This document shows, piece by piece, positions 1 to 11,850 of a stretch of DNA of 64,000 nt (positions are counted from its first letter, which is position 1; every line of letters starts with the position of its first letter). The stretch comes from Apium graveolens (lineage: Eukaryota; Streptophyta; Magnoliopsida; Apiales; Apiaceae), in contig NC_133647.1 in the NCBI RefSeq assembly GCF_009905375.1, forward strand, positions 172,838,790 through 172,902,789. Reading direction: 5' to 3'. The notes beneath the pieces are model-generated. The model made no database searches. It saw only the letters and a list, made by a program, of their open reading frames with translations, and was not told the origin of the DNA. The position numbers and the translations under genes were made by a program.

Positions 1-1305
1 TAAGGGACAATAATAATGCATTAAGACCGGTGTGTTTGTTGATTGATGATCAGATCTCATTGATCATAGGTATAGTGATACTAAAGTCAAAAACACAGGC
101 AAATGTATATGTACATGGTGCTGGACATACCCAATGTGAGATTCTACATGTCTGTTGTGTCGTAAGTAAATCTGACAGTGATAATGATGTAATGGTCCTT
201 AGACCTGAAGTCATTTATTTCTATACGAGAATTAATATACATTGATTCCATTAAAAGTTATCCTTGATCGGGTAATGATAAAAGTGGACATTGGGTATAT
301 TATGAATCGTATGAGAAATATGAATGATCTAGATGGGATTCAACCCTCCTATTTTAGGAGTGATATTATTGGCCTCTTGTGTGAGCTAGACTATGAAATG
401 CGTGGCCACGCTCAAATATTGATTTGATATGATAGTCTACTCATTGATCAAAGAAACTTGGATTAAACTATGATGAGGATGACATATTACATGCCTCTAG
501 TTTAATCTATAATATATGGTTAAAGGGATTATATTACATTGTACATTATTCACAAAAGGTTTAATCGATCACCGATTCAATTATTATTACTTGGGTAGCA
601 ATGATGTATTACTAGATGCCGCTCATTGTTTATAATTTTAAATTAGATTTAAAATCCGTTGTCAACGTAATAATAACCTATAGGGTCACACACTAAGAAT
701 GCTTGAAGGATTATTTAATTTAAATTGGATTTAAATTATATTAAAGTAATTCGAATTATTTATAATATTAATTAAGTATGACTTAATTAATTAGATAAAT
801 ATTGATATTCGAATTTACTAATATTAATTATGAAATTTATTTATTAAATAATTAAGTGAGACTTAATTATAATATAAATAGGATTTTCGAATTAATAATA
901 ACTCCTAATTAGTTAAGAGTTATAATTCGTTTTTCTACTCTCTATATAATATCTCTTGCGTGGCTGATTTTGTAAGCAAGACTTTTACTAAAACCCTAGC
1001 CACCAAGAGAGAAGATGGAGAGAGCAAGAAGAAACGAGTTTGTGCTAGTACACATCCAATCCTTGAGTTCAAACATTCGTGTGGATACCGATAGATCGTA
1101 GATCGCGGGAGCGGGATGCGTGGTGATTGAACAAGCTTTGGATCTTCATTATTCAACCAATTGGTAAAGCTTCTTAAGGTAAACAATCTGATCTACGAAT
1201 TAAATATATATTTTTCACATGGATCCCGCGGCGGGTTTCAAAAATTATGATTTTTTACATTTTTAATTACTATTTTCGTTGCGTTTATGTGCTCGAAACC
1301 CTTCA
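1..1305 (+). mobile_element. Copia-type LTR, 5' part outside the window (solo or 3' LTR)
   Basis: AT-rich sequence with an LTR-like promoter: a TATA-type stretch near 942-952, then a leader with an 'aaccctagccaccaagag' type segment, ending near 1305 in 'gaaacccttca'. I recognise the overall composition as a plant copia LTR from general familiarity; no second copy is present to prove the ends. No tRNA-Met primer site follows 1305, so this is a solo LTR or the 3' LTR of an element lying to the left. The short ORFs inside it have no recognisable product. The exact right end is uncertain by some bases. Confidence 0.5.
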
Positions 1306-1603
1306 GAGAGAGCATGAGGTAGGGAAGAGAAAGGTAATAAAAAAAGAAAATTTAAGAGAAGATGAAGATGGAGATGGAGAAAATGGAGGAAAACTGGCGG
1401 GGTGGCGGTAGAGAAAAGGGTGATGGCGGTGGTAGGGTTGATGCCGGTAGTGGGGGTAATGGCGTTGGTAGCTGGTTGATAGATTTAAGGGTGAGGTTTT
1501 GGATTTGGGTGAGGCGTCGGGGTTGATGGTACATTAAATATGAAAGTGAGCTAGGTGGATAGTGGGGTTTTTAGTTTTTATTTTAAGGGGTGTTTCTATT
1601 TGG

Positions 1604-1643
1604 TTATCTCTCTCTATCTCTCTAATATATATATATATATATC
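1604..1643. repeat. (TC)n-(AT)n compound microsatellite
   Basis: About 18 bases of TC repeats run directly into about 18 bases of AT repeats. Confidence 0.8.
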
Positions 1644-2334
1644 AAATAAATTATGAAATTTTTTAGATAAATTATTATTATCATTTCTTAGATTATTTAT
1701 TATATAGATAATCGGTTAAAAAATTCAGAAGATGGCACTTTTGAAATTAATTTTAGTAACTCATTTTTTAAATCACTCTTAAGTTATACTATATTTTTTA
1801 TACATCTATTTTTTTATCTTTTCTCTTGATCTTTATCTATTTGACAAACTCGCATAAATTGAATGTTAATTGTTACTTCTTTTTTTACTGATTATTATTC
1901 TCTACATATTTCTCATATCTATTTATGTTATACCGATTACATTGATTCTTCACCAATGCATGCTTCTGTGAAAAAATATTTTGTTTCTTTCAAGTTATTT
2001 TTTTGTCTTTATTTTCAATTCCACATGCATGATTTGTTTTAAAAAATTTTGAGTCTTGTGATTTTTATGGTGTTTTCAGCTTGTGTTTGGTTATCTATAC
2101 ATAGTGATGGTCTATAGATCTTAATGTTAGTGGTGATCATGATGGTGGAGATGTGGTGATAAGTGGTAGAAAATGACAATACATGTGTTGTCGTAGTTCG
2201 ATTCTGGTGATTCTAGTATGTATTTGGTGATCCTAATCGAATTTGATGAATTAGTTATATCCTTATATATAATAAGAGTAAAAGAGATCTTATCCAAAAT
2301 TTTGGTCATTGACATCCAATGTAATAAAGACAGC

Positions 2335-2920
2335 TAGATCTTGAAATAAATAGATGATAGTTGTTATATAATAAAAAGAATTATATTTTCTTGATTTCAA
2401 CCAAAAAAGAAGTACGTACCCAAAGTAGAATAAAATACTAAAGGTGATATTCGTAATTGCCTCTTCTCTTTAATTTTGTGGATAATTTTAATTGGATAGG
2501 TACCATCACTAAATTACAGATCATTTCTTGTGCTTTGCATGGTTATAAAATCGCTAAAATCTAATTTCTAAAAATCAAGATGAAACCGAAATAAAATCAA
2601 ACGAAACCCGATAAAAAATTATGCTAGGGATTATTGTTCTTTTTATTTGTTTTTAACTCTAATTTAACTATTTCTTGTTTAAATATTTCAAAATACTATT
2701 AGATCTTGAAATAAATAGATCATAGTTGTTTGATCGAAATAAAGGAATAATTATGTTTGCTTGATTTAAAAAAGTAGGTATCCAATATATAAATAAATAC
2801 TTAATGCTAAATTCATAACTTTCTTTTCACTCATTTTAATTGTATAATATATTTTAAACCATCTCTGAATTAAATATTATCTCGTGAGGTTCGCGTAGGC
2901 TATAAATTTGTTAAAATATG
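2335..2920 (+). repeat. Degenerate tandem duplication, period about 365 bp
   Basis: The sequence from about 2335 ('agatcttgaaataaatag') recurs at about 2700. Matching continues in order through 'gcttgattt', 'gtaggta', 'accatc' and 'ggctataaa' blocks up to the edge of element C at 2920. The second copy is cut by that insertion. The copies are clearly diverged, so the duplication is older than element C. Confidence 0.55.
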
Positions 2921-4221
2921 TGTTAGGAAATGAATAACACACAGAGGGGGGGGTGAATGTGTTTTAATATTTTTAGGATTTTCTTGAATGTTTTTGGTTG
3001 AACAAAGTAAATTTAATCTTGTAGAGAAGATGTGTTAATGCAGTAAATAAACATGCAATAAACAAGAACACAATCTTTTCAAAACTCACTTAATTTTTAT
3101 ATTAAAAATTAAGAATGTTTTGCTACAAAATTTCTAGGCTCTTTGTTTAAAGAGCTTAGCTTCTTCTTGAGAGAATTACAAGATTTTCTATCTAGATTGT
3201 TACTATGACTAAAGGACCAGTGTTAACGTTATAATTCAGTTAACTGTTGGTTTACACAGTGCACAATAAGACATGATATTCACTTTTCTAAACTGTCACT
3301 TGCCATTTCTATTTATAGAAAAGTAAATCTTCCATTTCTGGCTTAGCATATCTTTAGCATCCTGTGATTATCTTGATCTTCCTTTGTCACTTAATCTTCA
3401 CCATTGATCTTGCACATTCTTCAAGCTGCTTTTTATAGACTTGTCAATCCAGGTGGTTGGATTTTTTGTTGATTGTTTATCTTGGATATTGAACTGGTCT
3501 GTGATTTTGTACTTTGAGAATTTTACTCGAGATCTCCAATTAGGTATATAGAGATCTTGAAATCTCGATAAGTATGCTCTAGTGAATTTGACTTATAGAG
3601 GTCTCTGAGTTCTCGAATGAAACTTTGGCTTGTCGAGATCTCTCAGCATCATTTCTTCACTTTGACTTGTCGACAACTTAGAGTTCTCTAGTGAATTTTG
3701 ACTTATCGATATCTCTGAGTTCTCTAGTGGACTTTGACTTATCGATAACTCAGAGTTCTCTAATGAATGTAGACTTGTCGATAACTCTGAGTTCTCTAGT
3801 GAAGAAATGACTTATCGATATCCCCAATCTTCAAGTCTTCTTGACTTATCGATATCTCTCTGAGTTCTCTAGTAGCTTTCCTGACTTCTCAATAAATCAT
3901 TTGGATTTCTCGAATGACTTCTCTATAACACTAAATCTGTGACTTGTAGAGATCTTGACTTAGTGTATTTTTATCCAAACAGATTTATTCAACTCCAAAC
4001 TTCTTCAAAATTCTTCTAAGGCATGATCTTCATGATTTTCTTCCATATAGAATCCTTAGGCTTGATACTTTTTCAGGAAAAAGACTCCAGTCTGCTCCTT
4101 TGCATTTTTACAGACTTTAAAATGTTACAAGTACAAATACAAACTAAGATAACAATACAACTTACTTTGGGTTGTCAATATGACTTAGTCTTGTTGAGAT
4201 ACAGGCATGTCTTGCACAACA
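2921..4221 (-). repeat. 3' LTR of element C (1301 bp)
   Basis: Perfect TGTT...AACA ends, next to the polypurine tract on its upstream (higher-coordinate) side. Its part at 3535-3950 carries many copies of the words 'gacttatcgata' and 'gagttctctagtg', partly palindromic through ATCGAT. Near 2936-2963 a C-rich-loop hairpin (aacaca/tgtgtt) lies close to the LTR's minus-strand 3' end. Confidence 0.85.
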
Positions 4222-4432
4222 ATCTCCCCCAATTTGTGAGAAGATTGCTTAACATAAATTCATGCCTGTTAACAAGACTAACCCCAAGATAAAATGGAAA
4301 GAAAATTTAAATTAATACACAAAGCTTGATCAAATTACAACTCTATATACATTAGTAAATTTACAAAGTTTAATGGTTACAAGTACCAAGTAAAGACAGT
4401 TTTTGCATCAGCTTCTTCTCTTTGTAGGTCCT

Positions 4433-5815
4433 TTAAGAAACAAGAATTTCAAGTTCTTCTATAATAGGTGTCCCACTTAGAGCTTCTATGAGTTCCTGTC
4501 TTGTTGCTTTTGAGTAACCTTTGTCCAGTAAATCAATCCTGAATTTTGAAAATTGACCAGCTTTAATATTAAAAAAAATTCCATCTTTGGAGATTCTGCT
4601 CATTCCTTTTGCTTTTAACTCTTCAGATCTTTTTATGTACATCTCCATTTCTTCATCATACTTCCTCCTTCTCTCTTCAGCTTCATCCTCATCTCTTTTC
4701 TTTGTTTAATCCCTTTCAATCAACCATTCGGCTAGAACTGATCTCCATGCCCTTATAGCAGTATCCTTGTCCTTTAGCAAACTTATCACTCTCTTAATTT
4801 ATGAGTTTGAAAGGGAGTCCATTAATCTACTGCTAAGAAAGGTGAAGGAACCATCTTCATAGAAAATTCTGACTTCCCTAAGAGATACAATCCATACTTT
4901 GACTATTTACTCAGCAAGTTGTTGAAAATGGTCTTCATCTGAGATGCACCAATTTAGAGGTAGAAAGTCAGATTGCTTGAAATAGTTCCAGATGGCCCTT
5001 TCAGTGACTTCCACTTTCTTTGTAGTCTTGACTTTCTTAGGCTTTCTCCCAATAGATTTGTGCTTGAATTTTAGTGAAGGTTTGGCTAAAGGTAGGGTTA
5101 TCATTTTCTTGAGATTTGTCTGGCTTGTGGTGATTGGGATTTTTAGAAAAGAGTTGGTTGTTTATTTGTACATAAACTTTGGCTTTGAGTTTTGAGGTGG
5201 TTTGATATTTGAGATAGTTGATGTTTTAGGTTGAGCTGAGGTTTGAGCTAATTGTGTTTGGATTTTTAGGGATTGGTGTGGTTATGATCTATCATGAGCC
5301 TTTTTAGTTCTTCTCTCACTTCCCTTTTTCTTTTCATCATTTTTCTTCTCCTCCTACTTCTTGTCCTTGCTGCCAGTTGCCTTGGATTGACTTGGATTTG
5401 AGCCAGAAGGTTTTTGATCATCTTTCTGCTCATTATTATCCTCATCTTTCCTTAGATTGTACTTAGTAGCTGGCAACATGTTGTCATAATCTCTCAGGTA
5501 TCTTTCCAAGATTTTTATCATCTCAACATCTTCATCTTTCTTGCTCTTCTTGATCTTTAAATCAGACTGTAAAGTCATGAGCAGCCTTAAGTTTGATCTG
5601 ACACAGTGCTTGGGAATGTAGAGATGTTTGGCATGCTTGGTGGAGGGACAGACATAAATAATTCCCTTGTTTGGAGATTGATAGGCTTCTGGAAAAGCTG
5701 TTATCTGTGCCTTTTTAAGCTCATGTAATAGTTGAGTGTCTTCATGAATTACTTTCTGGACTTTGTCAATCATGACATCCAATTCAGATGCTCTTAAGGT
5801 TTGACTTGTCGTCAA
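4433..5815 (-). pseudogene. Third-ORF (ORF3) remnant of element C
   Basis: Three open stretches on the minus strand (5815-5354, 5104-4907, 4648-4433), interrupted by stops, form the end of a lysine-rich, charged protein placed between the missing pol and the 3' LTR, as in elements A and B. The best-preserved part is about 150 residues and holds a IYVCPSTKHAKHLYIP segment followed by an acidic, Q/K/S-rich tail. No transmembrane segment or known catalytic motif is visible. The protein is not obviously alignable by eye to ORF3 of A or B. The function is unknown. The first few codons of the longest open stretch come from the fused LTR, so its apparent start is an artefact. Confidence 0.55.
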
Positions 5816-6352
5816 CTTAGAGTTCTTTAGTGAATTTTGACTTATCGATATTTCTGAGTTCTCTAGTGGACTTTGACTTATCGATAACTCAGAGTTCTCT
5901 AATGAATGCAGACTTGTCGATAACTCTGAGTTCTCTAGTGAAGAAATGACTTATCGATATCTCCAACCTTCTTGACTTGTCGATATCTCTCTGAGTTCGC
6001 TAGTAGCTTTCCTGAGTTCTCGATAAGTCATTTGGAGTTCTCGAATGACTTCTCTATAACACTAAATCTGTGACTTGTAGAGATCTTGACTTAAAGTATT
6101 TTTATCCAAACAGATTTATTCAACTCCAAACTTCTTCAAAATTCTTCTGAGGCATGATCTCCTTGATCTTCTTCCAAATAGAATCCTTAGGCTTGATACT
6201 GTTTCAGGAAAAAGACTCCAGTCTGCTCCTTTGCATTTTTACAGACTTTAAAATGTTACAAGTACAAATACAAACTAAGATAACAATACAACTTACTTAG
6301 GGTTGTCAATATGACTTAGTCTTGTTGAGATACAGGCATGTCTTGCACAATA
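5797..6352 (-). repeat. Truncated 5' LTR of element C
   Basis: It matches about 3651-4221 of the complete LTR, including the repeated 'gacttatcgata' words. The part equivalent to 2921-3650 (the transcribed end of the LTR) is missing. The joint to ORF3 sequence lies near 'tttgacttgtcg', suggesting short-homology illegitimate recombination. Confidence 0.8.
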
Positions 6353-9300
6353 ATATGATTTATAGAACTCATCATATAGCCAAAATAAAATTAAGTGAAA
6401 TATGACTAATCAAAGTGTGAAAGAAAATATTTGTGAATTCGTCAACATTTTAATTAAAACATGTATAAATCTATAAATCCTACAAATTACAATCTATAAA
6501 TCCTACAAATTAACATGTAGGGTATCAAAATTAACATTTCAATTACAATTTATAAATCCTACAAATTAATATTTAGGGTTCTTATCAGTTCCACACCGCT
6601 TAATTTCGATTAAGAAGATCCTTGAAGATGTCTGATGAGATTCCTCAATAAACATCTAACCAAGAAGCATCTCAACATGTTAATGAAGTGGTATCAATTT
6701 TTGTTTATTGTTATGAAAAAAGTAATATATTTGTTTCTCTATTTGAAATGTGTATGTTTGACTTAAAAATGGTAATCTATTTATGTTCTCTGTATGTTCT
6801 CTCTTTACTAAGTAAAATATTTTATTTATAGCATGTGGACATAGAATATGAAGGTGCTAACAAGACTGATAAGCCAGGGGAAAAATGCGATAAGAAAGGT
6901 ATAAAGAGTTTAAAAACTTGGGAATATTTTTAAGAACTGAAAGGCTGTCCATAAGGTTTTGAAAAAGCTAAATGCAAGTTATGTAATATGGTTTTCGGAT
7001 GTAACACAAACCGAAATGGCACATCTGCTATGATGAACCATTTAAAAATGGTGTGTGCTAAATCACCATCACGCACCAATTACGACAAATTGCAGAAGAC
7101 ATTGAAGTTTGAGAAATTGTCCAGTGATGAAAATGTTCAAATACTTAGGGCTCATACATTTGATCAAGAGAAATCAAGGAAAAAGCTTGTGTTGATGTGC
7201 ATTAAAGTTTAAAGATAATTAGCCTTTTAGGGTTGTGGAGTATGAAGGTTTTAGAGATTTAATAAATAAAGCGGAGTCAAAATTTAAAATGCCCAACAGG
7301 TGGACAGTAGCAAGGGACTGCTTGAAGATATACAACGATGAATTATTGAAACTAAAAAAATGTTTGGTCTCTGAAAGAGTATTCTTTACCACAGATACTT
7401 GGACATCAGTCCAGAATATGAATTACATGTGCCTAATAGCTCACTAGATAATTAAAGATTGGAAAATATGTAAAAGGATTTTGAACTTTCGTCAAATTAG
7501 AAGCCATAAAGGAGATGCAGTTGGTAAGATGTTTGTTGAATTGTTTGGAAGATGGGGTATTGATCGTATATTTACCATTATATTGGATAATGCAAGTTCA
7601 AATGACACCGTAATCTCATATTTGAAGAAGTTTTTAAGAGGGCTGGAAGCTATTTTGGAGAACAAATTTCTTCATATGCGATGTTGTGCACACTATCTAA
7701 ATTTAATGATGAAGGACGGTTTGAAAGAACAACACGAGTCGATTTCGAGGATTCGTAATGATATAGATATGTTAGATCTTCCCCGGCTAGGCTTGAAAAA
7801 TTTTAAAAAAGTGTCGAAAGAGAGAAGATAAAGTGCGATAAAATGGTTTGTCTTGATGTCGATACTTGATGGAATTCAACCTACAATATGTTGGACGTTG
7901 CGGTCAAGTACAAATGAGCTTTTATTAGAATGATCACGGAAGATTCTAACTATGAACCATTTTTTAATTGGGCTGATCTTGGATTTTCAAGTGGTAATGC
8001 TAAGAAAAAAGAAGAACAAAATTGTTGAAGGTGCCCCTTTCTTTATTGATTTTAATAATGTCATTCGCTTTATTCAATTTTTAAAAATCTTATATGATGT
8101 TACACTAAAATTATCGGGTTCAAAGTATTGCACTTCCAATTTTTTTTTTTGAGCTTGTTAAAGTGCAAGAGACTATTATTAAGTTGTGCTCAAATGAAGA
8201 TATATTGATGAGAGACATGGCTAATAGGATGAAGAATAAATATGATAAGTATTGGAATAACATGGAGAATACGAACTTTTTGTTGTATGTGGCGGTTGTG
8301 TTAGATCCTAGGTATAAAATGAGTTACACTGAGTTTTGCTTTGCCAAAATTTATGGGAGAGGATCTACTAAATATTTTATGATTTGTGATAAAGTTACGA
8401 AGACATTACAAGAACTTTTTGAGTACTAGAGGAATTTGGTAGGCACTTTAGATTCCTCTTTTAGTTCCAAGACAAACCAGCCTAACGATACATTGGATGT
8501 CATTTATGAAATATTTATAGAAGATCGAGATAAATAGGGAATTGAGAATCCGAACTTGATGTTTACTTGGCTGATGAAAGAGAAAGAAAAAGTGAAGGAT
8601 TTGATATATTATTATGGTGGAAGATAAATTCAACGAGGTTGTCAATACTTTCAGACTTAGCTAAATATGTATTAGGTATGACGGTGTCTTCGATTGCTTC
8701 GGAGGCTGCTTTCAGAACTATTGGATGAATAATTGATGCCTATAGGAGTTCATTATCACCCAAAACAGCTGAATCGTTGATTTGCGGCCAAGATTGGTTA
8801 AGAACTTCCGGAGATATACTTGATCTTAGAGGGGAACCGGAAGAATATCTGCAATTGGAAAAGATGGAAGATGGTAAATATTGTTGATCTATGTCTTTTT
8901 ATTATATTTTCCTGGTTAATATTGTTGATTCTAATTTATGTGGTAATTGTCCGGTTAATATTATTTATTTTAATTTTTTTGGTAATTAGATGATCTTATA
9001 GATGAGCTCAGAGTTGGAATTTTCTTTCAAAAATTGGATATTGACGACTAAAGTCTTAAGGTATAGCTCTGTTCTTCCACATATTATATTTAATGATCTG
9101 CTTAATCTTGTAATTTGCTTTATTTGGACATGTTTTTTGCTGATTTCTTTGTGTCCCTTTCTGCAAGAATTGAAGTTCTTGATTCTCTGGACAATTGTCT
9201 AAAGTTGTTTTGCTTGGTTTAATGTCCAGGACTTGGACAATGGACTCTGAGTTTGAACAATGAACATGATTGCAGTTGATGCTGGTGCCTGGTGGTCACC

Positions 9301-9649
9301 TATTTGTACTAGAAATTTACAATTTCCGGTTTTAGTTTCTTGTTTATGGTTTGGACTTGTAATGTCATAAATTTGAGCTGTGTAGCGTGAACTTTGAACG
9401 CAAAAACACTTTTTTAATTTTTAATTAAGTGTGTTTTCTTTAATTAAGTTATATTATTTTCTGATTTTTATTTTATCCGGTTTTTTAACCGAAATCGGAC
9501 CGATGAAAATTGAACTGGCTTTTTAAAACCGAAACCGAAATCCAAGGTTTGGTTGCGGTTATGGTTTTTAATTTTTAAAATCCGAGGTATACGGTTTCGG
9601 TTCTGATTTTACCTAGAAACCGAACCGAGTCGACCCTTGCTCTCCCCTA
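6353..9649 (+). mobile_element. Decayed hAT-family DNA transposon (3' end recognisable)
   Basis: The region contains a broken hAT transposase (separate entry) followed by about 750 bp of noncoding DNA. It ends in a GAACCG-rich segment and 'cccttgctctcccctac' near 9649, the usual style of the 3' end of plant hAT elements. I could not find the matching left terminal inverted repeat between 6353 and 6628. The left end is therefore lost, or lies left of element C, which may have inserted into this transposon. The left boundary given is simply the right edge of element C. Confidence 0.6.
6628..8887 (+). pseudogene. hAT transposase pseudogene (zinc finger BED type)
   Basis: Order of recognisable parts: a possible start at 6628 with an early stop, a probable intron up to about 6832, and a BED-type zinc finger at about 6970-7065 (CKLCNMVF, then H and C ligands). 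The RNase-H-like transposase core follows, with TTDTWTS near 7390, ILDNASSND near 7590 and CCAHYLNLMMKDG near 7690. Next comes a VVLDPRYKM block near 8300 and a C-terminal dimerisation region near 8620-8830 (SDLAKYVLGM, SSIASEAAF). Several stops and frameshifts interrupt it, for example at 7210-7212, 7445-7447, 7829-7831 and 8427-8429. It belongs to the RICESLEEPER/DAYSLEEPER-like group of plant hAT proteins and is clearly inactive. Confidence 0.8.
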
Positions 9650-10586
9650 CAAATCGTACATGATGAAGTATGATGATGACGGTGAATGATGATAGAGACG
9701 CGATTCAGGATGAAGAATGAGAGAAAAGGATGGGGGTCGTAATGTTGAAAAAAAAGATGGAAAAAGTATTATAACGAAGGAAAAAGAAGACACCGTATTT
9801 TAACATTTTTCAAAGATTTTATAATATTAATCATATTTTTTATATTAATGTGAGTTTAAAGATTTAGATGTAGAGTTTAAAAAATTTTTATTTGTGTGTT
9901 TATTTTATTAAATATCTAAATATTAAATTTCTTAATTTAAAAATAAAATAAAAAATAGTAATAGTAAATATATGTAAAGATTGAATTTTTTACATATTTT
10001 TCTCACAATTCCACGAAAAATATTAGGAAACTAACATCTGAATCCTTATTCTCTTTTTTTATTATTTTATTACAAATACAATTGATAATTATGGTTGGGT
10101 CGTGGTTTGGTGCGGTTTGATACGTCACATAGGTAAAACGATAGTAAAAATATAAAAAAAAGTTTGTTTGAGCTAAAATTTATTATTTATTATTTTTTTC
10201 CCTTTCTCGTATTTCCGAACATAACGTAAAAGAGTAACGTTATAAAAAGTTTGAAAATGGAGAGAAGAGAAGATAAAAGATAATTTAATTTTAAAAAAAT
10301 CTGAGAAATGATCCCAAATTTTTTGATGAGAAAAGAGAAATGGTGGGAAGAGAAAATTTTCTATAATTTTCTCCCAAAATATTCTTCTCATTCACACTTC
10401 TATCCCTTTTTACGCAGACTCGAATCACACCACTAATTTATTTTATTCTAATTATTCTATTCTCTTCTCTCCTGATTGCATCTATTCTCTTTTCTTCTCT
10501 TCTCTCCCAAAAACGTAAATGCTTAGTTCACTAACTAAGCTTACCCAACACTCCAAATCTCAACAAGCCATCTTCAATCTCTTCTC
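9650..10586. other. AT-rich intergenic DNA
   Basis: No gene or structured repeat is recognised. CT-rich stretches appear near 10440-10510. Confidence 0.5.
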
Positions 10587-10823
10587 TGTTAAATATATAA
10601 TCCTATTGGGGTCTTCCTCTAACAACTTAAGATTTTAGATGAGCTGGTTACTCAACATGGTATCAGAGCTTAGGCTGGCGGGAGTACTAAGATTCGATTC
10701 CCAGCCACCCCCAATATTCTCACAATTTATTGTGGACACTAAAGATAATTAATGCCCAAAGATGAGTGCCGGTGTTCCACTCTTCGACCCATAAAGGTAG
10801 TGAGATGAGCTGGTTACTCAACA
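10587..10823 (+). mobile_element. TRIM-like remnant with tRNA-Met primer site
   Basis: A 20-bp direct repeat (gatgagctggttactcaaca) occurs at 10638-10657 and 10804-10823. The first copy is followed immediately by tggtatcagagc (10658-10669), the classic complement of initiator tRNA-Met. This is the arrangement of the 5' LTR end plus primer site of a terminal-repeat retrotransposon in miniature. Only the last 20 bp of the putative LTRs match, so the element is eroded or rearranged and the ends are uncertain. Confidence 0.45.
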
Positions 10824-11195
10824 TCCTCCATTCTCAACCCCACCTGTCTCTTTCTCTCTAAAACTCACCCTATCTCTCCTCTCCCTAAATGGCTCAAATC
10901 CCCTCTCTTTCTCTCTTTTCATCCGCCATTTTACTCCCAACCCCACATTGTTTTCTTGCCCAGTTTCCTGGTCTCTACGAATTTTTCGCGGATTAATTTT
11001 TGGTTTAATCGGGTCGGGTCGGGTAAAGAAAATGCAGGTGGTGGATACCCGGCGGAGAAGGGTAGTGGAGGTGAGAATGAGTTTGTAAATTTATCTAAAT
11101 TTTCGCGGGTTATTTTTTGCTCTAAGCGGGTCGGGTCGGGTGAAGAGAATGTGAAGCGGGTCGGGTCGGGTGAAGAGAATGTGGGTGGTGGGAAC

Positions 11196-11573
11196 TGTTG
11201 AAACATGAACTAATAAATACAAATAGATAGACACGCTGTGTGTATATATATATAAATTGGAGATTTTTAACTTATGAAGAGAAAAGAAACTCTTTTATTC
11301 TCTCTTAACATTAAACTGAGTACATGGCTGATATAAATAGATAAATACATAAAGGTAGTTCCTATAAATAAGCAACTAATCTCCTATCTAATCTCAATAA
11401 CTCTAACGTGCTTATACTTGCCTAGAAAAGCTGAGAACCTGCAGAAAGACTCGGGCTCTGCAACAAAACAAACTTGCATACATGCACGTTTGCATGCTTG
11501 AATTATTAAACTAAAACTAAAACATTATCTAAATAAATAAATAAACATATGAATATAGAATTAAATTCCAATA
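11196..11573 (-). repeat. 3' LTR of gag-only element
   Basis: 378 bp, nearly identical to 12707-13076. Small differences include extra TA/TG dinucleotides, an extra 'taaa' unit and a terminal aata in place of aaca. Confidence 0.9.
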
Positions 11574-11614
11574 ATCTCCCCCTTAATTCTATATTCATCT
11601 ATCAATTCTTCAGC

Positions 11615-11848
11615 TACTCGTATGGCATGCCTTGAACTGAAACAGCTTCTTCATGCCCGTATGGCAAATACATTGATCCAGCCCGTGTGGCCTTTCTGTG
11701 CCCATATGGCACCACTGATCACAGCTCCTTTTGGCTTCCTTGTTTGCCCGTCTGGCAATTTATTTCCTGCCCATATGGCATCCATTTCATAGCCCTTATG
11801 GCTATTATTCACAAGCCCGTATGGCTTGTCTTTGTTGGCCCATATGAC
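11615..11848. repeat. Array of the 11-bp word gcccNtatggc, partly with 23-bp period
   Basis: Copies or near copies start at 11615 (tail only), 11655, 11681, 11700, 11746, 11769, 11792, 11815 and 11838. The last five start exactly 23 bp apart. The core ccatatgg in some copies is a perfect palindrome. The period is not a multiple of three, so the array does not encode a peptide repeat. It lies between the gag stop and the polypurine tract. Confidence 0.8.
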
Positions 11849-11850
11849 CT

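Larger units (their letters stand above)
1306..2920. other. AT-rich intergenic DNA, no gene seen
   Basis: No coding exon or RNA gene is recognisable. A purine-rich stretch at about 1306-1380 is followed by G-rich sequence to 1470, then AT-rich DNA. It holds a short microsatellite and a degenerate duplication, listed separately. Confidence 0.6.
2921..6352 (-). mobile_element. Element C: internally deleted copia-type LTR retrotransposon
   Basis: The element is bounded by TGTT at 2921 and a mutated AACA (acaata) at 6352. It is flanked by a perfect 5-bp target duplication atatg (2916-2920 and 6353-6357). On the minus strand it reads truncated 5' LTR, third-ORF fragment, polypurine tract (ttgggggagat) and complete 3' LTR. 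Primer site, gag and pol are all missing: the deletion runs from inside the 5' LTR into the third ORF, with the joint near 5797. The intact target duplication shows a complete element inserted first and lost its middle later. Confidence 0.85.

Noticed and set aside
1352..1534. Minus-strand proline-rich ORF of 60 codons
   Set aside because: It is produced by GGT/GGC-rich sequence on the plus strand and has no homologous look.
2570..2640. Possible left end of the hAT transposon (gaaaccgaaa-type words)
   Set aside because: The words are too short and there is no matching tagggg terminal sequence, so a left end cannot be supported.
10658..10669. tRNA gene suggested by tggtatcagagc
   Set aside because: Only the 12-base complement of the tRNA-Met 3' end is present, as in retrotransposon primer sites; no cloverleaf is seen.
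10931..11206. Minus-strand proline/serine-rich ORF
   Set aside because: It is the reverse reading of the glycine-rich start of the cardiolipin-synthase-like gene.
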